From NCBI GenBank assembly GCA_021776475.1, contig JAJFFV010000006.1:930001-994000 (forward strand): DNA of 64,000 nt. The letters are read 5' to 3'. This document shows positions 16,265 to 25,421 of this stretch, piece by piece (the stretch's first letter is position 1; every line of letters starts with the position of its first letter). This stretch comes from Parvularculaceae bacterium (GTDB taxonomy: Bacteria; Pseudomonadota; Alphaproteobacteria; Caulobacterales; Parvularculaceae). The translations under genes were made by a program, and so were the position numbers. Under the pieces are notes generated by a model that saw only the letters and a list, made by a program, of their open reading frames with translations, was not told where the DNA came from and made no database searches.

Positions 16265-17743
16265 ATGCCCGACGGAAATCCTTTAAAAAAGACCGACACG
16301 GAACAAAAAATACCGTACAATATTGACGCAGAACAGGCTATTCTTGGTGCCGTTCTGTTCGACAATGAAATCTATTATCGTGTCTCGGGCTTTCTGAAGG
16401 CCGAACACTTTTATGACCCGGTTCACCAGATCATTTACGAGGCTTGCGACAAACTGATTTCCTCGGGTCGCCTCGCTTCGCCGGTAACGCTCAACACTTA
16501 CCTGGCCGACAACCCGGCCCTCACCGAAATCGGCGGCAGCAAATATCTAACTGAGCTGGCTCAAAGCGTACCGTCCACAGTCGGCGCTTCGGATTACGCC
16601 CGCGTCGTTTTCGATCTCTCGGTTTGCCGCGGCTTACTGAACCTGGGATCAGAAATGGTGGAGCGGGCGCGAATCTCGGACATAGACGATGACCCGCAGC
16701 AACAAGTCGAGGAAGCTGAAGCAAAACTCTACAAACTCGCAGAGACTGGCAAGTATGGAAGCGGTTTCAAAACATTCGAGAGCGCCCTTGCCGAAGCAAT
16801 CAATGTTGCCAACGCCGCCTTCGAACGTGGTGGTGGTCTTGCCGGCGTCGCGACCGGTCTCAACGACCTCGACAAAAAGCTTGGCGGCCTGCACTCTTCC
16901 GACCTTATCATCCTGGCCGGTCGTCCGTCCATGGGCAAAACTGCCCTGGTCACAAACATGGCCGTTCACGCAGCAAAAGCCTACCGGCCGGAGCGGAAAG
17001 CAGACGGCACAATCAAGGCGGCGGAAGGCGCCGTTGTCGGGTTTTTCTCGCTCGAAATGTCGGCGGACCAGCTCGCGGGTCGGATATTGTCGGAATTCTC
17101 CGAAATTCCGTCAGACCGAATTCGACGGGGTGACATCGACAAGAGTGATTTCGAGCGTATCTACGAAGCCTCACAAATGCTAAATGATATTCCGCTGTAT
17201 ATTGACGATACCGGCGGCCTTTCCATCGCTCAGCTCGCTGCCAGAGCGCGCCGTTTGAAGCGGCAACATGGGCTCGGTCTGTTGATTGTCGACTACCTGC
17301 AACTCCTGTCCGGGTCAGGCAGAGCTAGAGACAACCGGGTTCAGGAAATCACCGAAATCACTGTTGGCCTTAAGGCCCTCGCCAAAGAACTCGAAGTCCC
17401 GATCATCGCCCTGTCACAGCTTTCTCGTCAAGTTGAACAGCGTGACGACAAAAAACCGCAACTTTCTGACTTGCGTGAATCCGGGTCAATCGAACAAGAC
17501 GCCGATGTCGTCATGTTCGTCTATCGCGAAATTTACTATTTGATGCGTCAGGAACCCAAAGAGGGTACGCCGGAGCACGAAAAGTGGCAACACGAATGCG
17601 GTGAAGCAGACGGCAAGGCTGAAATTCTTATCGGCAAACAAAGGCACGGCCCGATCGGTACGATCAAGGTTGCGTTCAACGCAGACATTGTGAAATTCGG
17701 CAACCTTGCCAATCCGACCTACTACAGCGGTCCGAATTATTGA
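16265..17743 (+). CDS. dnaB: Replicative DNA helicase DnaB
   Basis: Hexameric 5'-3' helicase of the replisome. The N-terminal DnaB domain starts at IPYNIDAEQAILGAVLFDNE. The RecA-like C-terminal domain contains Walker A AGRPSMGKTAL near residue 220, FSLEMSADQLAGR, Walker B LLIVDYLQLL, and IIALSQLSRQVEQRDDKKPQLSDLRESGSIEQDADVVMF. At 492 residues it is full length with no intein. ATG at 16265 is preferred over a TTG at 16250 that falls inside the upstream terminator. It is followed by alr, a conserved pair in alphaproteobacteria. Confidence 0.97.
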   Translation: MPDGNPLKKTDTEQKIPYNIDAEQAILGAVLFDNEIYYRVSGFLKAEHFYDPVHQIIYEACDKLISSGRLASPVTLNTYLADNPALTEIGGSKYLTELAQSVPSTVGASDYARVVFDLSVCRGLLNLGSEMVERARISDIDDDPQQQVEEAEAKLYKLAETGKYGSGFKTFESALAEAINVANAAFERGGGLAGVATGLNDLDKKLGGLHSSDLIILAGRPSMGKTALVTNMAVHAAKAYRPERKADGTIKAAEGAVVGFFSLEMSADQLAGRILSEFSEIPSDRIRRGDIDKSDFERIYEASQMLNDIPLYIDDTGGLSIAQLAARARRLKRQHGLGLLIVDYLQLLSGSGRARDNRVQEITEITVGLKALAKELEVPIIALSQLSRQVEQRDDKKPQLSDLRESGSIEQDADVVMFVYREIYYLMRQEPKEGTPEHEKWQHECGEADGKAEILIGKQRHGPIGTIKVAFNADIVKFGNLANPTYYSGPNY

Positions 17744-17807
17744 CTGGCCATCAAATTTTGCCGCTTTTGCCTCTTTGCAGGCAAAATGACACGGCTAGAC
17801 TATTCCG

Positions 17808-18902
17808 ATGAAAACAACGCCCCGCCCCCGACTAACGGTCAATCTTTCTGCTCTGCAAGCAAACTACCAAACGCTGTGCGCAAGACGTCCGGGCGCTGAA
17901 ACCGGTGCGGTCGTCAAGGCGAACGCCTATGGTTTTGGTGCCGAACGCGTGGTCCCGGCCCTCATTGAAGCCGGATGCCGGACATTTTTTACAGCATACA
18001 CCTTTGAAGCGGTTCGCTTGAGACAGTCGGTTGAGGCAATTCCTGATGCAGTAAACCTGTGCGTTTTCAACGGCCCTTCTGCAGGTGATCTGGCAGACTA
18101 TGACGACTACAATCTAACGCCTGTCCTTAACACATTGGCACAAGTCAGCCTGTGGCAGGGTCAGAAAAGCACCTGCATGTTGCAAGTGGATACGGGCATG
18201 AATAGATTGGGGCTGACTTCGAAGGAAGTAGCAACGCTGGCGACAAATGCCGATGCACATGGCGGACTGAAGGTGAGCCACATCCTCAGCCATTTTGCCT
18301 GTAGTTCTGACCCTGGTGCCGCCAAAAATAAGCGACAAGTCGAAGAATTTAAAAATCTAACGAACAAACTCGGCAAGCTCTTTCCGAAAGCGGAGAAAAG
18401 CATCTCTGCTTCAGGCGGGATTTTTCTGCCATTTGACATTGATGAAAAACTGACGCGACCTGGCGTCGCTCTTTACGGTGCCAGCCCCCAGGACCAACCG
18501 GTCGATGCGTTGCAAACCGTCGCAACGCTTGAGGCACCGGTGATGCAGATACGCGAGGTGTCATCGGGCGAAAGCGTAGGCTACGGTGCGACATTCACCG
18601 GACGCGAGCATGCGCGTGTCGCCACGCTAGGGATCGGGTACGCCGATGGCTATCCACGGCATTTGTCCAATTGCGGCAAAGTAATCCTCGGCGGTAGAAA
18701 ATGCCCTGTCATCGGTGCGATTTCAATGGATCTAATTACCGTCGATATTACAGATTGCGAGGACCCGATCGCGGTCGGTGCCATCGCCGAGTGTTTCGGC
18801 CCAACCTTGCCGGTCGCAGAGATTGCGACGCTGGCAGGCACCATCGCTTACGAAATCTTTGTAACGCTCGGAGATCGGGTTGAACGCCGGTATGTAACCT
18901 GA
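17808..18902 (+). CDS. alr: Alanine racemase
   Basis: PLP enzyme that interconverts L- and D-alanine for peptidoglycan. Lys37 in AVVKANAYGFG binds the cofactor, and Tyr259 in ESVGYGATF is the second catalytic base. The segments VDTGMNRLGL, SHFACSSDPG and RPGVALYGASP are typical. The 364-residue protein is complete and follows dnaB by 64 bases. It converges with the M48 peptidase gene, leaving only one base between stops. Confidence 0.95.
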   Translation: MKTTPRPRLTVNLSALQANYQTLCARRPGAETGAVVKANAYGFGAERVVPALIEAGCRTFFTAYTFEAVRLRQSVEAIPDAVNLCVFNGPSAGDLADYDDYNLTPVLNTLAQVSLWQGQKSTCMLQVDTGMNRLGLTSKEVATLATNADAHGGLKVSHILSHFACSSDPGAAKNKRQVEEFKNLTNKLGKLFPKAEKSISASGGIFLPFDIDEKLTRPGVALYGASPQDQPVDALQTVATLEAPVMQIREVSSGESVGYGATFTGREHARVATLGIGYADGYPRHLSNCGKVILGGRKCPVIGAISMDLITVDITDCEDPIAVGAIAECFGPTLPVAEIATLAGTIAYEIFVTLGDRVERRYVT

Positions 18903-18903
18903 G

Positions 18904-19995
18904 TCAGTTTCGCTGTTCCGGCAGAATTTGTACACCAGCTTTCTGTTTTGCCCTGATCTCGGTAACCGTCAGTTCCGCCGCAGCAACTCTCTCTGGTGTC
19001 ATGGGATGAGTATATCTCAGCCATGTGGTCGAGGGACTCTCATTGGCGAACAGATAAAAAATATCCCCCGCGACATCTAGATTACCACCGGCACGTGCCA
19101 ACATATACAGACCGACATAGTCGGCTTCCGCTTCAAAGTCCTTGCCGTAGGGCACGCCGGTTGAAACGCCCCGCAAAGCGAGGGATCCCTTTCTCTTTAT
19201 GTTAAAAAGCCTCAGCGCCCGGTCCGCGAGTGATCCGCCAGCATATAAAACCGGCACATAAAAAACACCGCCTGATACCACAACATTGCGCCCAATCTTG
19301 CGTGGATGCCGCAGAGCCACGTGGGCAAGCTCATGCGCCAGCACATGCTGAACAACATCATCATCGATAGCCCGCATTAATCCGGCATTGAATACAATCG
19401 TCTTGTCTCTGGCCATCGCGTTCAGGGCCGATGATTTGCTTAGCTTCACCGCGACGTCGCAGACCTCAACGGCGGCAATCTGCACTTCGCGATCGGTAGC
19501 GTTCTCGCGAATACGCAATTTCACGGGCGCACCATCTTCGACCGCTTTGCTGATCGCTTTGGCGATCTTGCTGGGTTTGCTGTCGGCAAATTCCTTGCCA
19601 TTTACCGCCCTTACGAAAACACCCCTTGTCAGCCCCGCCTCATCGGCCGGACTGCCCGCCATAACGTGGAGAATGTGCATATCATCTTCTACGCCAAGCG
19701 ATGCGAGCTGGTCGGTTCTTAGCCCACCAACAAAGTCCGTATACGCATCCAGATCCGCTAGAACAACGCCGATTGATTTCTTTGTTTTCGGGCACAACTC
19801 CGTATTCGCGATCAGCAACGGCCAGGCAAGATCGTAAAGGCGCCCACGACGCTCGAGCTGAAATGCAACTGCATCTCTTTGTAATTCCGTTCGCTGCGCG
19901 TCGGAGATGACAGAATTCACGACCGGTGCGCTATACTCAGGCGTTGCGCATCCGCAAAGCGGCAAAATCAGCAATAAAATTCGAAAATACGCCAT
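18904..19995 (-). CDS. M48-family metalloprotease lipoprotein with PDZ domain
   Basis: Probable envelope protease. The precursor begins with a lipoprotein signal (MAYFRILLLILPLCGCAT). A PDZ-like part follows around residues 95-155 (DDMHILHVMAGSPADEAGLTRGVFVRAVNGKEF). The M48 catalytic domain has HELAHVALRH (HExxH zinc site) and a downstream Glu in EAEADYVGLYMLARAG as third ligand. It ends with the TRHPMTPER-like element TTWLRYTHPMTPERVAA. ATG at 19995 behind GAAGG is chosen over TTG at 20010. The PDZ-M48 order resembles BepA/LoiP-type quality-control proteases but with PDZ placed first. Confidence 0.88.
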   Translation of the reverse strand: MAYFRILLLILPLCGCATPEYSAPVVNSVISDAQRTELQRDAVAFQLERRGRLYDLAWPLLIANTELCPKTKKSIGVVLADLDAYTDFVGGLRTDQLASLGVEDDMHILHVMAGSPADEAGLTRGVFVRAVNGKEFADSKPSKIAKAISKAVEDGAPVKLRIRENATDREVQIAAVEVCDVAVKLSKSSALNAMARDKTIVFNAGLMRAIDDDVVQHVLAHELAHVALRHPRKIGRNVVVSGGVFYVPVLYAGGSLADRALRLFNIKRKGSLALRGVSTGVPYGKDFEAEADYVGLYMLARAGGNLDVAGDIFYLFANESPSTTWLRYTHPMTPERVAAAELTVTEIRAKQKAGVQILPEQRN

Positions 19996-20175
19996 GCGCA
20001 ACCTTCGCAAAAACTACACCCGCCAATCATGGCGAACTTATCAACGCCTGTCGATATGGGTGTTTAATACCCGCAAATAGATATTGGAGTGACTCCCGGT
20101 TTGGCACGATGAACACGCTATAGGAATGCTAATAGAATCAGTTGGCACCTGTTAAAGTCCGTTCAAAGGAAGCTT

Positions 20176-21534
20176 ATGGCAAGACAGAATGACACTTTTA
20201 TCTGCCAGTCCTGCGGGGCCGTTTATTCCAAATGGGCGGGCCGATGCGACGCATGTGGCGAGTGGAATTCGATCGAACTAGAACCAACCGAAGCTGCGCC
20301 GCCAGGCGGCCACACCGCCAAATCGTCGAGCCGCGGCAAAAAAATCGAACTGGTTTCTTTGCGGGGAGATATCGTCCAGGAACCGCGAATAGCGACTGGA
20401 AACAAGGAATTTGATCGAGCGGCAGGTGGCGGTTTGGTGCCGGGTTCAGCTCTTCTCATTGGGGGGGATCCCGGCGTCGGTAAATCGACGCTCCTTTTAC
20501 AAATTGCTGCCGGCCTTGCGACTGGCGGGGCAAATGTTGCCTACATTTCAGGCGAAGAAGCGGTCGCTCAAATTCGCCTCAGAGCATCTCGGCTGGGGCT
20601 TGTTGACGCGCCCGTAAATCTTGCCTCAGCTACTTCATTGAAAGACATCCTAGCGACATTAAAAGCGAACCAGTCACAAGTCGCAATTATTGATTCTATT
20701 CAAACTACTTGGTCGGACACTCTCCCCGCCGCGCCAGGTACCGTCACACAGGTACGCGCCTGTTCCCAGGAATTGGTCCGCTACGCCAAAAGCAGCGACT
20801 GTGTTTTGCTGCTTGTTGGTCATGTGACAAAGGATGGTCAGATCGCGGGGCCTCGTGTTGTTGAACACATGGTTGATGCTGTGATGTATTTTGAAAGCGA
20901 AACAGGCCGGGCATTTCGCATACTTAGAGCGGTCAAAAACCGCTTTGGTGCGGCGCACGAGATCGGCGTTTTTGAGATGACTGGCACAGGCCTGAAGGAA
21001 GTTTCCAATCCATCCAAACTGTTCCTGTCAGAAAATGAGAAACCCGTCTCCGGTTCCGCTGTGTTCGCAGGTATCGAAGGAACTCGGCCGGTACTGGTTG
21101 AAATTCAGGCCCTGGTCAGCCAGTCAAGTCTCAGCTCTCCCCGCCGAGCTGTTGTTGGCTGGGACAGCGCGCGGCTCTCCATGTTGCTCGCCGTTCTTGA
21201 TGCCAGGTGCGGCCTTAACTTTGGCCGCCATGACGTTTTCCTAAATGTTGCCGGCGGTATGCGCGTTTCTGAACCAGCCGCCGATCTTGCTGCTGCTGCT
21301 GCACTTGTCTCGTCTTTGTTCGACACCGCTCTGCCGGCGGAAACGGCAATATTCGGTGAAATCAGTTTGTCGGCTGCCATTCGCCCCGTGCCCCAGGTAG
21401 ATGCTCGATTGAAAGAAGCAAAAAAGCTCGGATTTAGTAGCGCAATTGCGCCGATGAATGTTACCGGCGGCACGCTAGAGTTGCAGAAATTTGAGACGCT
21501 TGACGACTTTGTGCGCTGGTTAAGAAACCGATAA
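20176..21534 (+). CDS. radA: DNA repair protein RadA
   Basis: RecA-related branch-migration helicase in recombinational repair. The N-terminal C4 zinc finger is CQSCGAVYSKWAGRCDACGEW. The ATPase domain has Walker A GGDPGVGKSTLLLQ near residue 95 and the RadA-specific KNRFG motif (VKNRFGAAHEIGVFEM). A Lon-like C-terminal domain follows (LNVAGGMRVSEPAADLAAAAAL, GEISLSAAIRPVPQ). The 452-residue protein is complete. It lies between alr and cvpA in an order seen in many alphaproteobacteria. Confidence 0.96.
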   Translation: MARQNDTFICQSCGAVYSKWAGRCDACGEWNSIELEPTEAAPPGGHTAKSSSRGKKIELVSLRGDIVQEPRIATGNKEFDRAAGGGLVPGSALLIGGDPGVGKSTLLLQIAAGLATGGANVAYISGEEAVAQIRLRASRLGLVDAPVNLASATSLKDILATLKANQSQVAIIDSIQTTWSDTLPAAPGTVTQVRACSQELVRYAKSSDCVLLLVGHVTKDGQIAGPRVVEHMVDAVMYFESETGRAFRILRAVKNRFGAAHEIGVFEMTGTGLKEVSNPSKLFLSENEKPVSGSAVFAGIEGTRPVLVEIQALVSQSSLSSPRRAVVGWDSARLSMLLAVLDARCGLNFGRHDVFLNVAGGMRVSEPAADLAAAAALVSSLFDTALPAETAIFGEISLSAAIRPVPQVDARLKEAKKLGFSSAIAPMNVTGGTLELQKFETLDDFVRWLRNR

Positions 21535-21638
21535 CTCGTGCCTTCGTTTCAAAATGAATTGTGGCCTTCAATCCTCAAACACGCTAGTTAGGGCGAAGGG
21601 GTAAAATGCAAACGCGCACAGCGACTTGGGCATGACCG

Positions 21639-22184
21639 ATGACCTGGTTTGATCTGATCGTCTTCGTTATCATGGGATTATCGATCCTGTTTGCTTCCTT
21701 CCGCGGAATCTCTCGCGAAATAACGACACTGGCCTCGCTTGGTATTGCTGCGGTGATGGCTTTCTGGCTCGTTGGACCAGTCGCCGGACTGACCGGCCTG
21801 AGCCAGTCGCTTATGACAAACATGTTGCTTGTGATCGTTCTGTTTGCCGGTTTCTTTTTGCTGACAACCATCGGCCTTAATTTTCTGCTCGGTCAGTTCC
21901 TCGGTGAAACACCCGGCAAAATCGATCGGGCAGTTGGTGGTGTGTTCGGTTTTTTGCGTGGCTGGCTCATTGTTGGTCTTGGTTATCTCGCTCTCAATTA
22001 CTATTTTGAAGCCGAGAACCGACCAGCTGCGCTTACTTCTTCGTTGACGATTGGTTTCGCCAGAAGCGCCGCAGATATCCTGGAAAATCTCGGCCTCCAA
22101 ACAACCACGCAATCCGCCCGCAATCTGGATACTGACGATACATCTTACCGTGACATTCAAATACGCTCGGAGAACCTGTCTTGA
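21639..22184 (+). CDS. cvpA: CvpA family membrane protein
   Basis: Inner-membrane protein of 181 residues with the CvpA start TWFDLIVFVIMGLSILFASFRGISREITTLASLG and four hydrophobic helices, the third followed by GETPGKIDRAVGGVFGFLRGWLIVGLGYLAL. In enterobacteria it was linked to colicin V production and lies next to purF, as here. Its TGA stop overlaps the TTG start of purF, so the two are probably translated together. Confidence 0.9.
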   Translation: MTWFDLIVFVIMGLSILFASFRGISREITTLASLGIAAVMAFWLVGPVAGLTGLSQSLMTNMLLVIVLFAGFFLLTTIGLNFLLGQFLGETPGKIDRAVGGVFGFLRGWLIVGLGYLALNYYFEAENRPAALTSSLTIGFARSAADILENLGLQTTTQSARNLDTDDTSYRDIQIRSENLS

Positions 22185-23719
22185 ATTCTAACGAACAAGT
22201 TGCTCAGTTCCTCAAGCGTGAGAACCGTCATTTCAAATCCCACTCCTCTGATCTTCATTCTCTTTATGGCGGTGCGCCCAAACTTAGAGAAGAGTGCGGC
22301 ATTTTCGGTATCATCGGGCATCCGGACGCCAGCGCTAAGGTCGCCCTTGGTCTGCATGCGTTGCAGCACCGCGGTCAGGAAGCCGCGGGGATCACAACCT
22401 GGGATGGCGAGAAATTCTACTCAGAACGCCGCATGGGTCTCGTCAGCAACGGGCTTTCGGACGAAGTAACACTCGACACACTGCAAGGATTTGCGGGTAT
22501 TGGCCACACTCGATACTCGACAACAGGCGATACTGTCATTCGCAATGTACAGCCGCTTTACGCTGACCTTGATCGTGGCGGCTTAGCGATTGCGCATAAC
22601 GGTAATCTTACAAACAGCCGAACCAAGCGCGCAGAGCTGATCCGCAAAGGCAGTATTTTCCAAACCACCATGGACTCGGAGCTGTTTTTGCAATTGGCTG
22701 CCCTTTCACGTGGCATGAACATGGTCGATAAGGTCATCGACAGTCTAGCAGAAGTGGAAGGCGCATACGCCCTGTGTATCCTGACGCAACATTCCTTGAT
22801 CGGCGTTCGTGATCCCCTTGGCATCCGCCCTCTCGTCCTTGGCAAGCTCGGTGATGCACCGGTTCTGGCATCTGAAACTTGCGCTTTTGATTTGATTGGC
22901 GCTGAGTATGTCCGCGATGTCCGACCGGGCGAAACCGTAATTTGCCGCCCGGATGGCTCGGTCGAAAGCCGCCAAATTACCCCGGAACCCAAACAAGCGC
23001 GGCCGTGCATTTTTGAACTTATCTATTTCGCCAGACCGAACTCGTTTGTGGACGGACGAAGCATTTATGAATTACGCAAGAACCTTGGCTACAAACTTGC
23101 GGAGGAAGCACTGGCCGATGCAGATATCGTATCACCGATCCCGGACTCCGGTGTCGCCGCGGCTATCGGGTACGCCCAAAGGGCCGGCCTGCCGTATGAA
23201 ATGGCGTTGATCCGCAGCCACTATGCGGAACGCACTTTCATCCAGCCGTCGCAGAAAATTCGTGAAGCTAGCGTCGCCCGAAAACACTCCGCAAATGCAG
23301 GTGTGGTCGAAGGCAGACGGGTTGTTCTGGTTGATGACAGTCTGGTACGTGGCACTACATCACGCAAGATTGCCCAGATGCTGCGTGATGCAGGTGCGAA
23401 AGAGGTGCACTTCCGCATCGCCTGCCCGCCGATTGCTCATCCCGATTTTTACGGCATCGATACTCCCTCTCGCGACGAACTACTTGCAGCAAATCGTAGC
23501 ATTGACGAAATGCGCAAAGTTGTGGGCGCTGACAGTCTCGAGTTCCTTAGCCTCGATGGTCTGTATCAAGCTTTCGGCAAGGGACCACGCGACAATGATG
23601 ACCCCGCCTTTACCGACCATTGTTTTACAGGCGACTATCCAACAGCGTTGACTGATCAAATACAGGCAAAAAGCAAGGCCAGCATCGAACAGCTAAGCCT
23701 CCTCGCGGAGAGCAGCTGA
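22181..23719 (+). CDS. purF: Amidophosphoribosyltransferase
   Basis: First enzyme of de novo purine synthesis, converting PRPP and glutamine to phosphoribosylamine. After a propeptide of about 37 residues comes the catalytic cysteine in EECGIFGIIGH. The glutaminase part has LHALQHRGQEAAGI, GHTRYSTTG and AIAHNGNLTN, and the PRTase part has the PRPP motif RVVLVDDSLVRGTTS. No ATG exists before the catalytic Cys in this frame, so the TTG at 22181 is the likely start. It has GGAG about eight bases before it and overlaps the cvpA stop. Length 512 is normal. Confidence 0.96.
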   Translation: MNSNEQVAQFLKRENRHFKSHSSDLHSLYGGAPKLREECGIFGIIGHPDASAKVALGLHALQHRGQEAAGITTWDGEKFYSERRMGLVSNGLSDEVTLDTLQGFAGIGHTRYSTTGDTVIRNVQPLYADLDRGGLAIAHNGNLTNSRTKRAELIRKGSIFQTTMDSELFLQLAALSRGMNMVDKVIDSLAEVEGAYALCILTQHSLIGVRDPLGIRPLVLGKLGDAPVLASETCAFDLIGAEYVRDVRPGETVICRPDGSVESRQITPEPKQARPCIFELIYFARPNSFVDGRSIYELRKNLGYKLAEEALADADIVSPIPDSGVAAAIGYAQRAGLPYEMALIRSHYAERTFIQPSQKIREASVARKHSANAGVVEGRRVVLVDDSLVRGTTSRKIAQMLRDAGAKEVHFRIACPPIAHPDFYGIDTPSRDELLAANRSIDEMRKVVGADSLEFLSLDGLYQAFGKGPRDNDDPAFTDHCFTGDYPTALTDQIQAKSKASIEQLSLLAESS

Positions 23720-23777
23720 CCTCAAATAACGAAAAGGGCTGCCGATTAGGCAGAATTTCGCATTAAACGAATTGTCC

Positions 23778-24764
23778 TTATTCTGCATTTCCACGCAAAT
23801 GCTTGTAAATCTGCGCCGGGAACGCGATCTCCATTGCTACGGCAAATGCGATGAGCAGAAGGTAGACAAATACCCCAAGCGCACCCCCTACAGCAATAGT
23901 AACATAGCCAAGGATTTCGCTAACTTCGTTTAGCGCTGAGTAGAGCAAGCCAAACGCCACTACGATCAGGGCGACGCCCACATAAAAAGCAATCATCACA
24001 CCCATAGCGATAACAAGTAGCAGCAGGATCGCACCAACAATCCTCCAAACATTGCCCTTGGTCATGCGCAAGGAGGAAAACAGAGCGATCCGGTTCTCCA
24101 CCGCAATCGTCGGCAGGAAAGTTGTCATCCGTAAGCTGAACCAGATGAGCAGAATGATGCCAATCAGTCCAAAGAGCAATCCTATGACACCGGCCATTCC
24201 AAATTGGCCGCCCTCGACATTCGCTTCAATTGCCTCTCCGAGCGCTTCCGGATTTGTTGCGGCATCAGCGAATACTTCAGGCGGTACACCAGAGAAAAGT
24301 CCAATCCCGAGAGCAATGAGTGCTGGCCCAAAAACAAGAACGGTAACTATCGTGTAGACAATACAGGCAAGGATGTAGCCGAGAATGTAGCTTACCTCAC
24401 GCCCACCGAATTTCAAATATGCTATACCGCGTGGTGCTTCAACCCCGTCGGCCGCCATTCGCGTCAGTATGACGAGCGCGGGAACGAACATGATCGACGC
24501 AACCATCGACACCAAGATCGAACCGGAATACGCACCCATCAATTCATGCAGGGCTTCCGCCATCTCGTGGGGATCTTCGGCCGCATATTCTAACGACTCA
24601 AAGATCTCGGGATCCAGCCCGCCGAACGCAAGCACTAGGCCTATGCCGTAGATCGCCAAAAACAGTACAAAGCCGAGCCAACCCAATCTGATTGTCGAGA
24701 AAATGTTGATGAAACTGAAAGTCACCGCATCGATAGCGGCTTTGCCCACTGGTAGCTTATTCAT
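23778..24764 (-). CDS. Multi-pass membrane protein of unknown function
   Basis: The family was not recognised with certainty. The 328-residue protein has about six hydrophobic helices: residues about 20-45, 78-100, 120-150, 185-210, 245-270 and 290-315. A soluble acidic loop AEDPHEMAEALHEL lies after the first. The repeated pattern of paired glycines and a central LRMTTFLPTIAVENR-like loop resembles polytopic proteins of the DUF/GDPD-membrane-domain type. Start at 24764 is set by AAGGGGAT six bases upstream. It is convergent with purF. Confidence 0.55.
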   Translation of the reverse strand: MNKLPVGKAAIDAVTFSFINIFSTIRLGWLGFVLFLAIYGIGLVLAFGGLDPEIFESLEYAAEDPHEMAEALHELMGAYSGSILVSMVASIMFVPALVILTRMAADGVEAPRGIAYLKFGGREVSYILGYILACIVYTIVTVLVFGPALIALGIGLFSGVPPEVFADAATNPEALGEAIEANVEGGQFGMAGVIGLLFGLIGIILLIWFSLRMTTFLPTIAVENRIALFSSLRMTKGNVWRIVGAILLLLVIAMGVMIAFYVGVALIVVAFGLLYSALNEVSEILGYVTIAVGGALGVFVYLLLIAFAVAMEIAFPAQIYKHLRGNAE

Positions 24765-25421
24765 TGTAAAATCCCCTTTTCGTCCCAAGTGCCAAGGATA
24801 TTATAACCTTCCCATGCGTGTCTGGAAATAGTGCGTTTTTATTACCCAGCCCCTGTTTTTGCGCCAAATAAGGTCTATTTGAAAATTATTGGATGTTCTC
24901 TGACCTGACGAGTGACCAATGACAGCAACTCCTGATCTATCACTTTTTTGTCTTCGGACTATTCCCCAGCGGGGAGATACGAGATCGCGTCTGGCTAACT
25001 ACCGGGAGGTGCCGCAATCCCCTCAAGATGTGGCCGGAGTTTTCACAATCGCAGATTTGTCACAGAAGTAAGAAAGCGCACTTTCATGCAGCGATGGACC
25101 CTGCGCTTGCAACGCAAATCTTGCTGACAGGCGCTGAGTGTTTCAAGAAATCTCTCATTCAGGGTCGGCTGTTAATCCCGCTGTCGGCGAAAGCTTGCTA
25201 ACCACAGAGCGAACCGCACTCGACCAACTGATCTAAAGGGCGCACGACGCGCCCATTGGTTATCGATGTGTCAATTACTATGTCCAACACTTCTCAAACA
25301 CATTCATTAAACACAATGAGTGTTCTAAAGCGCCGGTTGCACTTTGCCCAAATGTGGCATGCCGGTATATATGAAAGCATGACAACCCTGTTCCAGAACC
25401 GGTCTTTCAAGCTATATATCG
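24765..25421. other. Gene-poor region with only short reading frames
   Basis: No gene is assigned in about 650 bases. Short open stretches on the plus strand include 50 codons from ATG 24919 to a stop at 25069-25071 (no convincing ribosome site), a coding-like stretch HFHAAMDPALATQILL about 25080-25200, and 38 codons from 25317 that overlap the uvrD start. The pattern suggests degraded coding DNA, but no family was recognised. Confidence 0.35.
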
